64,000 bases of DNA from Punica granatum (taxonomy: Eukaryota > Streptophyta > Magnoliopsida > Myrtales > Lythraceae). Made by a program: the position numbers and the translations under genes. The DNA lies in assembly GCF_007655135.1 (NCBI RefSeq), contig NC_045127.1:38575538-38639537 (forward strand), written 5' to 3'. Positions 33,643-45,026 of the stretch are shown here, one piece after another (positions within the stretch are counted from its first letter, which is position 1; every line of letters begins with the position of its first letter). The notes below the pieces were generated by a model. The model had not been told where the DNA came from. It saw nothing but the letters and a program-made list of their open reading frames with translations, and ran no database searches.

Positions 33643-34260
33643 TTATGCTCTCACACTTGAACAACTAAGCTCAAGCTTTTTACTTTTACTTTGTACTAGA
33701 GAAAATGATTCTGGGTTGTTGCGGCTGACTCGTGGTATGACTGATTTCTCTAACGCTGTGAGATCTAGCTCTCCTTTCACCAAGTGCTGAATTGGTTTCT
33801 TGTTAATCTCTTCTGGATGCAGTTCTGCAGATTCGTTCCTTCTTGGGCCCATCAGATGCTTGTATTCATGGGGTGAGACATTCTTGTGTTTGCTTTGTTC
33901 ATCGTATAGTTTGATTGCTTCGTATGCACTTCCTTTAATAAGTGGATTGGGCAGGGAGGATGCTCTGAATATCATCCGGAATCTCCCCTGTATTTCTTGA
34001 TTTCTTGGTAGTCTGTTTTGATAGCGGAGATGCTGTAAATGAATCTCGATTATAAATTTATCTGAAGCTATGTTTATCCTAAGATTTGATGCTAATACTT
34101 CATCCTAACCGAAGAAAGTATCGTGATTATCTGTTCTTGGCATTAATTTTTCATCTCTTCTGTAGTGTTTCTTTCTTGTTTGTCTACCTTTAAAGTCATC
34201 TTGTGTTTCAAATATTCTGTCAGATATGTCATGATCATTATTCTCTCTGAAGCCGGAGCT
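33643..34260 (-). CDS. Possible uncharacterised minus-strand host gene, 3' exons
   Basis: On the minus strand an open frame runs from about 34,035 to a stop at 33,643-33,645. It follows a good acceptor (TTCATTTACAG, ending at about 34,036). It reads QNRLPRNQEIQGRFRMIFRA, then SAYEAIKLYDEQSKHKNVSP and ELDLTALEKSVIPRV. The composition is that of an ordinary soluble protein, rich in Lys, Glu, Asn and Leu, not of repeat DNA. A second open block at about 34,260-34,140 (DHDISDRIFETQDDFKGRQT) follows the acceptor CTTATTCTTCAG and may be the preceding exon. I do not recognise the family, and no start codon or promoter can be placed. The alternative is that this is the non-coding 5' region of the Gag1-like clamp gene on the plus strand, with open frames by chance. 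Confidence 0.35.
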
Positions 34261-34408
34261 GAAGAATAAGGTGATCATGTTTATATCTCAAAAAGGCTAT
34301 CAATACTTTAAACATGAATTCTTAACTTCCTAGGTTAACTAAGTATCAGAATATGTCTAATGGTTTTATTTTAATTTAGTCCAGGATTAGCGTTTTGGTT
34401 TTATTTTA

Positions 34409-34756
34409 GGGGTTTTTACCTAAAATGACCCATGGTTTACGCGTTTTGTCAAATCTATCCTATGTTTTTTTTTTGGTCAGCTATATCCCATGGTTATATT
34501 TTGCTTCAAATTTATCCCGCCGTTATCTTTTTCATAGCCATCTAACGGCCGTGCTGACATGGTACCCAAGTGGCAAGTGGGGGCCCATTATCTGTCCACG
34601 TGCCACGTCAGTACGACCGTTATATGTCGACGGAAAAGATAACATCGGGATAGATTTGATGCAAAAAAGTAAACCATGGAATATATATGATAAAAAAAAG
34701 TATATGATAAATTTGACAAAATGGGTAAACCATGGAACATTTAGGGTAAAACCCAT
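34409..34756. mobile_element. 348-bp MULE-type MITE with 9-bp target duplication
   Basis: The terminal inverted repeats are about 31-32 bp. The left end begins GGGGTTTTTACCTAAAATGA and the right end, reversed, begins TGGGTTTTACCCTAAATGTT; both continue to CCATGGTTTAC. Identical 9-mers TTTATTTTA flank it at 34,400-34,408 and 34,757-34,765. A 9-bp duplication is typical of Mutator-like elements. The element is nearly palindromic throughout, so a transcript crossing it would form a long hairpin. It has no coding capacity. It lies about 260 bp upstream of the first coding exon of the Gag1-like clamp gene. Confidence 0.9.
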
Positions 34757-35015
34757 TTATTTTAAGTATCTGCATTTGCTTGTTCTGCAAGCAAGAGCTT
34801 TGGTTCAAAGAGAGAGTTGGCATTAGAGCAGGGCCTTCTTCTGCTGCTATCCTTTCCTTGATAGCTCAGGCTGTTGAGTTTGACGTAGGATTCTCTTTTT
34901 AACTATGTCTTCTAGGCTCTGTATTTTAACTCAGTTCAAGGGATGCCTTGGAAGGGAACCTTTTTGTTCATTTCTTGGGTTCTTGTGGGTTTATATTCGT
35001 GTTATCGTCCGCCTC

Positions 35016-36698
35016 ATGATGGAGAAATTAAAGGAAAAATGCGGGGCCCTTTTCAGTGTAAGACTCTTTTTTATTCTTTTGGTTGATGAGTGGAATTACA
35101 GCCGGGAACAATGGTATTGCATTTTTTCCTAAAAGCATGTTCAACTTACAATTTGGTAATTTGTAGCATAATTGAGCGTACAATGTTAAATCCTTTGAAT
35201 AGAAGTTTCATGTTCATTGTGTATGATAGTTTGTTTCCGTGGGATTATTACTGCAGAATTGGAAATGACTACTTGGTCTTTTGTCATTCGTCGTTATAAA
35301 ACTTGGGTAAAATTACCCAAAAAAAGAAATAAGTAAAGACAGGGATAGAAGGATGACTACAACTTAGGTCGTTTCTGATGAAATTTTTACTTGTATAGGC
35401 ATGTATATATTTAGTGATCTGTTTTGTTATTTATTTATTTTTGGTACGATAATTTTTATAGTATAGACCTTATTTTTGTAACAGAGCAGAGGTTGCCTTG
35501 GATGCTGTTCTGAATACCCATTGATCCTTGGTGAGGACAGGCCTCTAAAGGAAGTGAGAAAAAGCCAAAGTGAAACTGTGAAGAAACCTGGCATTGCAGA
35601 TGATTTTTGGAGCACTAGCGCCCATGAAATGGATTTGTCTCACAGAAGCTTGTCATCAGCAAACACATCAAGTCAGACCCTTGATTCTCAGCATAATGCA
35701 GGTTCCACAAGCAATTCACCTGAGTTCGTTAACCCTGGCAAGTACTTGTTTGTCTGAAGTTTTCTTCTGATTGAAGTATCAATTCTTTCACTTCATTTTT
35801 TATTTACTTAAACTTCATCAGTTCTATAGCGTGTGATATCATGAAGTGTGAACTGAATCCTGGAGCTCTACTATCGACAATCATTTCGTACACTTTTTTC
35901 AGTTGTATTTTGTGTGACGAAAAGAGTTTTACCGGGATGCAGGTCTTATTCTCTGGAACCAGATGAGGGAACAGTGGACTGCAAATAAGAGAACTCAGAA
36001 TGAAAAACAAGTTAGAGAACCCAGAATAAGGTGAATATATTTGATTTAGCTATGGTGTGTTGCCTATGATCTTAGAGAACCAGCAATGTTTGCTTTAGCT
36101 ATGCCGTGTTGCCTTTGATCATTTGCCACACTTATTTGTAACTAACTCCAAGGAATCACATGATCGAAACTTCTAATCAAACTAATTCATTCAGTTCTTT
36201 GATCGTAGTTCTCATTGAAAGCTTAGGTCCTCTTTATTTAAATGGTTAATTGTGCTAGTACTCTTTCAATTTTGAAAATATAAGGTGTCTCCTTTTCTTA
36301 GAAGTCAGTTATTTTCCTTCCAATCCCTTAGGATCTCATGCTATTCTGCAGTTGTCATTAATTGTGAATCTCAGTTATATCAGGATGCGGGTCCCATATG
36401 GACTCACGTAAATCCAAGAGTTTGATTGCTGAGCATTGTCATTTTCCCATTTATATGACTTTACTGCAGTTGGAATGCAACTTACGAGGGCCTGCTCGGC
36501 ACGAACAAGCCTTTTCCTCAGCCTATCCCGCTCTCAGTAAGTTGTGAACTTTGATTCCAGTCTATTCCTCTTACTATTCCTCTTACTAAGATAGTAAAAG
36601 TAATAAATCGGTTCTGAAATGTATTTGTGAATGGGAAATGCCAGGAAATGGTAGATTTCCTTGTTGATGTGTGGAAGCAGGAGGGCTTCTATGATTGA
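35016..36698 (+). CDS. Gag1-like clamp (DUF4050) domain protein, five exons
   Basis: This is the one host gene that reads cleanly. Exons are 35,016-35,057, 35,485-35,737, 35,943-36,030, 36,470-36,536 and 36,645-36,698, giving about 167 residues with every phase consistent. Exon 2 gives SRGCLGCCSEYPLILGEDRP, then KSQSETVKKPGIADDFWSTS. The DUF4050/Gag1-like core follows: LILWNQMREQWTANKRTQ, SWNATYEGLLGTNKPFPQPI and finally MVDFLVDVWKQEGFYD before the stop. The family is found across plants as short proteins of roughly 150-170 residues; its biochemical role there is not established. Exon 1 is the least certain part: two tandem ATGs at 35,016 and 35,019 give MMEKLKEKCGALFS and a donor in frame, but an upstream in-frame ATG at 34,905 exists. 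The second intron has a GC donor. Confidence 0.85.
35738..35942 (+). other. GC-AG intron 2 of the Gag1-like clamp gene
   Basis: The exon ends AACCCTG and the intron begins GCAAGTAC, with no GT donor that keeps the frame. The intron ends GGGATGCAG and the next exon begins GTCTTATTCTC. Joining them restores the conserved FVNPG-LILWNQ run across a phase-1 junction. GCAAGT pairs well with U1 snRNA, as is usual for GC donors. Confidence 0.85.
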
Positions 36699-36776
36699 TG
36701 GATTAGCAAAGGCAAGAAGGAATGGGAGATTTGTCGTGTTGAGGGCTGTTTGGGTCTTTTTTTTTCTTTAACAGGA

Positions 36777-36782
36777 AATAAA
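36777..36782 (+). terminator. Candidate poly(A) signal of the Gag1-like clamp gene
   Basis: AATAAA lies 79 bp after the stop codon, downstream of a T-rich run (36,758-36,768). That arrangement fits a plant 3' end. From here to 37,137 no gene is seen; the stretch is flanking DNA ending where element D begins. Confidence 0.55.
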
Positions 36783-37137
36783 ATTTCTAATGATAGATGC
36801 ATAATTTTTCCTTCATGTTGCTAAAAGAGTCCGCAATTCCTTTAATCCGAAGAGCCCGCAATTCAATTCCCGGTTGTGCCCTGTGGTTGGGGGAATTAGT
36901 GCAGCAAATAATCACAGATATGTCAGGTTAGGTTCGAAGGAATCAAAACCGAATGAATTGGAGTCTGCGTACAAAGTTATCGCACTTTATAAGTTTATTC
37001 CATTTCCATTCCATGATAACGAACATGACCGATTGACTAATCTTTAGTTTCTCTCTTTATTATCAGCCACTGACCCGCTTTCAGAGACCAGATAAAACAA
37101 GGAAATTTTACACAAACAAGATACAACATTGTTTATC

Positions 37138-38775
37138 TTTCCAGAAACTCCGTCAAATGGTTTGTTATTGCTTGACCCTTCACCAATGTACGTGACATAT
37201 ACTCGATGTCTTACTTTGTCAGTTGGCAATGCCATTTTGCAATGTTCCTCATAGAGGACGGACTGTCGAGCAGGTACTTTAGGGGGTCCGCTTTCGATAA
37301 CAAGCGGATGGGATGATAGAGAGTGTACTGCCGGAGTCTTTGCATAGCCCACACCAGCATGCATCACATTTTTTCTATCTCCGGGTAGTTAAACTCCCAT
37401 TCGGTGCACTTTTTGCTTAACTAGTAAATTGCTTGCTCGGCATGTGTAGAATCATCCTTTTGTCCTAACATGCACCCGAGAGATTGTCGGCGTACTGGCA
37501 AGTACAAGATGAGAGGGCGATCCGGTAAAGGCAGGACCAACATCGGCGGCTGAACTAGATATGCCTTGACTGTGTCAATGGCCTTTTGACACTCGTTGTC
37601 CAACTCGACCGCTGCAGTTTTGCGAAGCATACGGAAGAGCGTTTGACACTTGTCGATGAGGTTTGCAATGAATCGTGCTATGTAATTCAGCCGTCCCAAG
37701 AAGCTTCTTACTTCAAGCACTGTTGATGGAAGGGGCAGCTCCTTGATTGTCTTGACTCTATCGGGGTCGACCTCGATGCCCTTTCCGCTGACTACAAACC
37801 CTAACAGTTTCCTTGACTTGACACCAAATGTGCACTTCACCGAATTGAGTCGGAGCTTGTACTTTTTGAGATGGTCGAAGAGTCGCTTGAGGTTGACGAG
37901 ATGATCTTCTTCTTCTTAGGACTTGGCGATTATATCGTCGACATAGACCTCTATCTCCTCGTGCATCATGTCATGAAAGAGTGTGACCATTGTCCACTGG
38001 TACGTTGCCCTGGCATTTTTGAGACCGAAAGGCATGACCTTATAGCAGAACGTGCCCCACATCGTAATGAAAGTCGTTTTAACCTTGTCCTCCTCAACCA
38101 TCTAGATCTAGTTGTACCTAGAGAAGCCATTCATGAAGGAGAATTGTGTACGGCGTGCGGTGTTGTCAACCAAGACGTCAATGTGGGGCAGCGAAAATTG
38201 TCCTTAGGGCTGGCCTTATTAAGGTCTCGATAGTCAATGTAAACTCTGACTTTCCCATTCTTCTTTTCCACTGGCACGATGTTCGCTACCAATTTGGAGT
38301 AGTTACACACCTCCAAGAACCCAGCGTCTATTTGTTTGACGACCTTCTCCTTAATGCGGAGGAGAATGCCGGCTCTTTGTAGCTGTAAGTGTTATTGCTT
38401 GGGTGGAAATTTCTCGATGTCGAGCGGAAAGAAGTGCTTTACAATCGAGGGGTCTAAGCCTTGCATGTCGACATAGGACTAGGCAAAAACCTCTTGATAC
38501 TCCGTTAAGAAGTCAATCATCCGGGCTTTCTATGCAAGGTCGAGGCCTGTCTCGATCTTTAGGGTGCGTGGTTCTTCTGCGGTGCCTATGTTGATTTCTT
38601 CGATTGGCTCGACTGAGGTGAATTGGTGGTTTTCTAGGCGTTGCAAACTCTTTCTATCTTGGGCACGCGACCATCCTGGTTAAATCCTTCCCCATAGTAT
38701 ATGGATAGGGGCTTTTTGAGACATGTTTCGGATGAGTTCGAATTATTGCATCCGTGATTTGGATTCGATGGGAGC
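37138..38775 (-). pseudogene. Element D: pol exon 2, RT and partial RNase H
   Basis: In the minus direction this opens after the intron with LPSNPNHGCNNSNSSE and YYGEGFNQDGRVPKI. RT then shows VEKKNGKVRVYIDYRDLNKA near 38,270, MPFGLKNARATYQ near 38,030 and the catalytic YVDDIIAKS near 37,945. KCTFGVKSRKLLGFVVSGKG follows from 37,837, then SFLGRLNYIARFIANL. RNase H begins with LGCMLGQKDDSTHAEQAIY, and the frame breaks near 37,421. The last homology to element A ends at about 37,138. Unlike element A, D keeps the CTFGV thumb block. Confidence 0.9.
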
Positions 38776-38967
38776 CTGGCAATGGAAGCGAATTGTTTTA
38801 GAAATTAAAGTGTTGGAAGTGAGTGTGCAAGAGAGAAACTTTAGACACATAAATTCAAAATGCATGTAGGGATTCTATTAACAAGCCATAACAAAAACCC
38901 ATCTTTCGTCATGTGACTTATGGCATTGCCGACATGCAGGAAGCGTTATATACAAAGACCGTCTTAC
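38776..38967 (-). other. Intron of element D between protease/G-patch and RT exons
   Basis: On the minus strand the donor is GTAAGACGG at 38,967 and the acceptor is CCATTGCCAG ending at 38,776 (192 nt). Joining the flanks in phase 2 fuses YSAVVAD to LPSNPNHGCNNSNSSE, the same join deduced for element A. The two introns align along their length, including TATATAA shortly after the donor and CTAAAACAATTC near the acceptor. Confidence 0.85.
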
Positions 38968-41900
38968 AGATCGGCAACCACGGCTGAGTAGCGCAAGACT
39001 GAGGTCCAATTGCTAATTTCCTCATCTTCTTGCGTGAGGTGGATATGGATCCCTTAAGTTGTCTCCTCTATGACGGCGTAGATGTCTGGCAGTGCAAAAG
39101 ACGCTTCAGTTGTATCCGAAGATGAGTCATCCGCTTTAGGGGGTGGACTGATAGAGGTACCCCCGGTGACATGCGAAGGTCTTGGGAAAAACTGCGAGAG
39201 AGGCGGGATAGGGATGCCCATGGAAAGCCTCCCATATTATGCGGCAAGACAGCGGAGGTGCCTGCCTCGGCGATCCTATACTATCTCATGGCAGGAGGAA
39301 CGAAAACCGAGTCCCCTCCTATTCCGGTACTCCTCTACTTCGATGAGGCGGTTGATCCCCTGTGCATGTGCCCTGAGCCTAATTCTTGGGACGTAGTTGC
39401 TCCTCAACAAAACCTTTCTTATCATGCGATCGGCCCAAGATGGGCCAACTTATATGTAGTCTTGGGTCACAGATATTGTGTCAAAGGAGTAGAAGGGGAT
39501 GCTCTGGTCTTCCCCAATGCTAATATAAGGGACAGTCGTCTCCTTATAGATCGCGTAATCTTCTTCACCGTTGACAGTGATGAGCTTGTCCTTGACAAAG
39601 AATTTGAGTTTTTGATGCAACGACGAAGGGACATCGTCGGCGGCATGAATCCAGGGCCTCGCTAATAAAAGGCTAAAGGCGTTGGGGATATCGAGGGTTT
39701 GGAAGGTGACGCAAAACGAGCAAAGACCCACGTCAATTAGGAGGTCAATTTCTCCATTCACTTCCCTCCTTGAGCCATCAAAGGCTCGAACTGCTGTTTT
39801 GCTCGCACAAATGCAATTCATGTCCACATTCATCTACTTCAATGTGGAGACGGGGCAAACGTTGAGAGTGGAGCCATTGTCGATCATGACCCGATCGACT
39901 ATGTGGTTGTTGCACTTGCAAACAATGTACAATGCCCACGAATGCCTGTAACCCGCGGAGGGAAGCTCATCCACGACGAAGGAAATCTGATTGGAGAAGA
40001 TGGAGTTTATAGTCTCCTCAATCCTATTTAGGGCGGTCTCCTTCGGGACTTATGCGGTAGTGAAGACCTTCATCAGAGCCTCCCGATACGGTTTGAAACT
40101 CAAAAGCAGGGCGAGAAGCGAAATGTGGGCAGACGACTTGCCCATTTGCTCAACCACCTTGTACTCACTTGCCTTAATGGCTTTCATAGAGGTCTCTACT
40201 TTTTCTTCAGTGACTTTCTTTACCGTGATTGGTGCGGCCTTTGGAACGGCTTGAAATGCAACGGCGGGAGTTTTCCCTTTGTTTGCAAGCTCCGAGCCTT
40301 CGTAGATCTGACCTGAACGCGTGATGCCCATCGTGCTCATTTTTTGTTCCAGGTTGGCAATGCTATCTCCATAATTCAAGGGGACCTGGTTGTCCTAATA
40401 TGGCTCCCTTGCGGGAACCTTGATGATGAATGGGGCAGATGCAACTGCAACTTCCGTTGGGACATATTCGATAACAAATAGGACCGGGGATTCCTGTACG
40501 TCCTCCTCCGCAATGGCGCATACGCTGGTCATGTTGATGGTGGGTCCTGAGCTCAACCCATGATCAGGGAGGGGGGTTGCGCGTACATTTGGCGACTTCA
40601 CTTCATTGAAGGACATCTCCTTTGCATTAATCATCTCCTGGATCTTCTCTTGTAATCTCCAACAATTGTTAAGAGTGTGGCCAAGAGCACCTTGATGGAA
40701 CTCACAGTGGATGCTTTGGTTCTGCACTGTTGGGTCGAAGTTGGGACAGAGCGCCTCCGGCCGGATCTTGCCGCTTGTGAGAAGCTGCCAGTATATGTGG
40801 GAGGGAGTAACCGGCAAGGATGTAAACTGCTTGCGTTGGCGTGGTTGGGCGGCACCGCCCTGCCGAACCTGCGAAGTTGGAGCCCGTTGCGCCGACTGAG
40901 GAGGTCTCAAAGCCGAGGCTCTGCTTTGCTGGGCTTGAGCAGGGGTGTGTTGTTGCGGGGGTGGCGGCTGAATAATAGTCGGCGACGCTGGGTGATAGGC
41001 CTGTTAGACTTGGTAGGGCTGCTGGTAGTGCACGGGTTGTGTATGTGCTTGAGAGGTTGATGGTGCAAGCATGTGACTCACCGTGTACTATTACGGGGTT
41101 GACGTCCCGGGTTGACAGCGCTAACAGTCACATCTTTACCCATTCTGGACATTCTAGCAGCGTGCTTCTTCGATGCTTCTCCTTCTTTCTTCCTAGCTGG
41201 ACCCTCGATTCTCCCCAGCATGATGCCTATATCGAGCTTTTTCCCGGCCTCGATCAGCTCGGAAAACGAGGAGGCGTGAGACAAAAGGTGAGAGTAATAC
41301 ACACCCTTGAGTGTAGAATGAAACAACTGGACCTGCTGTTCCTCATTAATCAAGGGGGTGTGCTTCGCTGCTTTTCCCCGCCACTCCGCTGTGTATGCCT
41401 CGAAGGTCTGATCCTCCTTTATATCCATCGTGCTGAGATCCAAGAGGATAGGGGGTGTCTCTACGCAATACCTGTACTAGTCAAGGAATTTCTAAGAGAG
41501 ATCCGTCCATGTGGGAATGTCGGCAGTTTTTAGCGTCATGAACCAGTCAAGTGTCGATCCTGTAAGACTGTCCTGAAACATCTGGATGACGAACTCCTCA
41601 TAATCCCAATACTGCAACATTTTGCTTTAATAATGGCGTAAGTGGTGCCGCGGGTCCTTGGTCCCATTATATCTCTTGAAATCTAGGATCTTACTCTTCG
41701 GAAGTAGCTGCATGCCCGGGAATAGATTCTAGTTGACGTCACCATAATCAAGATAAGAACTGCCTACTTGAAGGGCCCTAATGGTCTCCTCCATCTTTTT
41801 CAATCTTCGCTCATGCTCTATCTCCATCTTGGGGATAAAATTTGTCAGTGGAGCTGTAGCGGTTGCCTGAGTAGGGGTTCCCGGTTCAAGGAGATGAATA

Positions 41901-42634
41901 TTTAGAGGCGGTGGAGCTTGGTAGGAAAAGCTTATATGGGGTTGTGGAGTTGGGAAAGGGAAAGGCTCCACGGTGCGAGCAGGAGCGTGGGAGCTTGTCA
42001 TCGGGAAGACCATTGGCTGCGAAATTGTGGAGATTGGAGGCGGGACTGGCATAGATAACGGCAGTGGTGCGTGCATAGCTGATTCTGCTGACAGGAAAGC
42101 GGCCTGCAGTAGAGGAACAGCCGTTGGGGCAGGCGGTAGCGGCAGAGGGTCACTGACCGGGTGGACCACCGGTGCGTGTGTCATTGCTGGAGCAGGTGCC
42201 TCTTCGCTCTCCGAAGCAAAGGTCGGCGAGACCCCTGGGTTTGGATCAATCATTGGCCTGTACCGTGGAGGAGGGGTGACATTCGAGGAGGTGCAGTTTT
42301 AATCTCTGAACATGGCCATAAATTTGGCCATTTTAGTAGCCATTTGAATGAGTGCTCCCTCAAGCACAGCGATACGCGCAGATTCGCTAGTGTTGGATGA
42401 TGATGTTAGAGCTGCGAGCGGTGGGGCTTGCAGTAAAGATGCCCCTGAAAGTGCCGGGAACTCGCCCGAAAATGTCAGTGGTGGGAAGTGCATAGATGGG
42501 GGGCCTAAGTATGCCATCGGCACGCCTGCCGGAGTTGGCGGTGGTGGAGGGGCGCGCGTTATGGGTGGTAGAGAATAGGTTGGAGTCGGTGTAGTATCCT
42601 ACTCGGGAATTGCAGGTTAGTGCTCCTCGGCCAT
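38968..42634 (-). pseudogene. Element D: gag, protease and G-patch (exon 1, broken)
   Basis: Gag begins at the ATG at 42,634 (MAEEH, then a stop). Its N-terminal part is Pro/Ala-rich with helix RIAVLEGALIQMATKMAKFM near 42,365. The capsid part has FEAYTAEWRGKAAKHTPLIN near 41,405 and GVYYSHLLSHASSFSELIEA from 41,303. The zinc-finger-like block is CEFHQGALGHTLNNCW near 40,705. After KASEYKVVEQMGKSSAHISL the protease motif MIDNGST lies near 39,885. LLLARPWIH comes near 39,665, and the G-patch-like block (EVEEYRNRRGLGF) near 39,330. The exon ends RYSAVVAD at the donor. Multiple frameshifts and stops are present. Large plus-strand open frames over this region (39,082-39,665) are antisense shadows. 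Confidence 0.9.
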
Positions 42635-42954
42635 TCTAGCTCGCGAGCAGGTGTTATAGTGATATGGCGTTACCAGTTGGGATTACCTGTATCCACAAAT
42701 GTGTAAGTGCGATTGTAATAGAAGGTCGGCTAAATTTAAAAGTGCTAAGTAAATAATTAAATGAATGGAATGCATGAGATGCATTAACTTCAAAACACTA
42801 ATGCCATTACATTGGTTTGATTCAAGTTTCATAATTTACAAAGATAGTTCATTTGAAAAAGGGAACCTAAACATTAAACTGACACTCTACTACGCTCGAT
42901 AGCCAAGTGAGCACTACGTAGGTCTGAGCAGGGCAAAGACGCTGCTGGCGAACT

Positions 42955-44340
42955 AAACCTAAGGATGGGAGGGCTTGCGCGCCTTAGCCCGCGCATGGTC
43001 CAGCGTAGCACTCAAACGTGCTATCTCCCTATTCAGGCTCTCTTTGAGCACGCGTGCTCGAGCTAACTCCCGCTGTAGCACCCTCTGATCTGTAAACTCT
43101 GCACGGGTCTCGACGAGGTCGTAGTGGAGTCGATCTCACTCTTCCCTGATAGTGTGCAGCTCCATACTCATAGCTGCTTGGGCGGAGCTCTCGGCCTCGG
43201 GAGCGGCTGTTGGGGGTGCCCACGGTGTTAGGGCTGCTCGGGGCCGAGAGACGGGTGCTGGGTCATGTGAGTAGAACTGAGCCACGTATGTTGAAGTAGC
43301 GGAAAAGGCTCGCTTTTTGTCAGTGGGGTGATCCGGGAAGTAGAGGTCCTGTGTGAGGCTAGTATCCCATAGCCGTCGAACCTCTCTAACTCGCAGGAAC
43401 CTTTCTGCGACTGAGGATGATGAGTCTGACCACATGAACTGATATGCAGTGCGGTCCGCCTCGGTGGGGATGTCTTGCAGCCACCGAGTTGTCTGATCAC
43501 TCGACTAGGGAAGACCAGTGTGCTTCCCAAGTGGCTAATGAGGGGAAGTCCACCTATCCCGGCACATCCAATGGTCATAGGGCCGTCGGGACTCTAGCGA
43601 GCGGCCCACAAGAACTGTCCTGGTGTGAGCTCCTCCATAAACTGCCTCCACTAGGAAACGTTGCGCCCAGCGGGTCAAAACACATGGAGTAGGCGTTTGA
43701 TAAGAGAGCGGTCGTCAGTGATGTATGAAAATGGTCGAGATAAATAGAATGGTCAGATGTGTGCAAGAAGCCAAATCTGTAGGAGATGCGGGGACCTCCT
43801 CATTCTGCCGCGTCGATTCTCCAGTACATAATCAAGAGACCGCACGATCTCAGCCACAAGGGCTTCAATATAACTACGGCTTTCTACCGTTTGGAGGATG
43901 ACTTAAGCAATTGCCCCGTCTATGAGATTTGAGGCATGCGGAAACAGGAGGGTCCCGAAGACGAGAAGGAGGAACCCGTGGCAGGCGTTGCGCTGATAGG
44001 AATCTCTGGTAGCATGGAGTGCACGGATGTATGTCCAGTTCTCTAGCCATGTGGTCCTAATGTTGTGCTCCCACCCGTTCTAGAGCTCAAGATGGACCTC
44101 CTCGGTGCGAATGCTTAAGAGGATGGAGAGTTGACTCTGTATCGTGGTGAACTGGTTAGGTACCACGATGTCTTGAGAAGGCATCGGTCTCTGAATGAGG
44201 GCCGTGTATTCCTTGACTGTAGGGGTCAGTTCAGTCCCCTGAAAGTTGAACACGGTGCGCTGTGGGTCCTAGAACTAGATGGCGGTCCTAAGAAAAGTCC
44301 AGTCGATGGGGGACTCAGCAAGCAATGATAAATCTCCTAT
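42955..44340 (-). pseudogene. Element D: additional ORF upstream of gag (DUF7745-like, broken)
   Basis: Between leader and gag, same strand, lies a second coding region. Read on the minus strand it gives LENWTYIRALHATRDSYQRN near 44,060, GFLLLVFGTLLFPHASNLID near 43,980, then SRSYIEALVAEIVRSLDYVL. Later come LPLISHLGSTLVFPSRVIRQ near 43,535, RFLRVREVRRLWDTSLTQDL near 43,400 and YFPDHPTDKKRAFSATSTYV. A C-terminal tail begins near 43,180. This is the plant DUF7745-type protein that accompanies some Tat elements. Its function is unknown; additional ORFs in this position are described for Ogre-like elements. At least five frame breaks or stops make it inactive. Confidence 0.75.
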
Positions 44341-45026
44341 AATGAGGAGGATATAAGCATGGTCAACTGGTGGAGTGATGGAGTCAAGCCTAAGACAGGG
44401 ATTCGGGTGATCCATCCTTACCTAGACGGAGAAAATGTCGGTTCAATGTTTAAAATCAAACCAATGCAATGTCCTAATTTGTTTGAAAACATGCATGCAG
44501 GTGCGGAAAAAATAAACTATAACTGTGTCCTTTACACTGTACATCGCTCTTTCTGAAAAATAAAAAAAGGCCCACCTAAAAAAATGACTAAAGGCCGACT
44601 CAAAGACTCAACTTTAGGTCGGTTGACGGTATGAAGGCAAATTTGGTCCAGCATGACGGGCCCTGTTTATGCATTGTTTCGGTGCTTTTGGGAAAACAAC
44701 TAATTAGGGATGGGGGCTCCCGATAGAGGGGTAATCACTTCCCAAAAACCGAGCGAGGACCTTTGGGGACCGGATCGGTGACAGAGCAGACTCGATCCAT
44801 TCCCCTACTCGGAACCTCTGTCTAACCTAGTTTCCTATTGGTCACCTGTGGGATTTTGAGCGTCGTACCTAGAAACCGCTAGGATAATACGATGCAAATG
44901 CATAAAATATATATGCGTGACGTAAATGTGCTTAAAATAAATGTGCAGAAACCGATAAATAAACATGAAAGCAAGCGCGATCGAGCCCAAACTCTCTAAA
45001 AGAATTCCCCAGCAGAGTCGTCAAGC
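44341..45026 (-). promoter_or_regulatory. Element D leader and primer-binding site
   Basis: The PBS (GCTTGACGACTCTGCTGGGG on the minus strand, 45,026-45,007) directly follows the LTR. The leader then matches those of elements C (28,256-28,600) and E (54,371-54,874), including the blocks near 44,750-44,830 and 44,860-44,890. No gene is seen in the leader itself. Confidence 0.75.

Noticed and set aside
39082..39665. Long plus-strand open frames as an independent gene
   Set aside because: They are antisense to the protease/G-patch region of element D, where the minus strand shows conserved motifs.
40677..41533. Plus-strand open frames of 127 and 164 codons
   Set aside because: These are shadows of the gag coding strand of element D.
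43444..43692. Plus-strand 82-codon open frame
   Set aside because: It is opposite the DUF7745-like blocks of element D on the minus strand.
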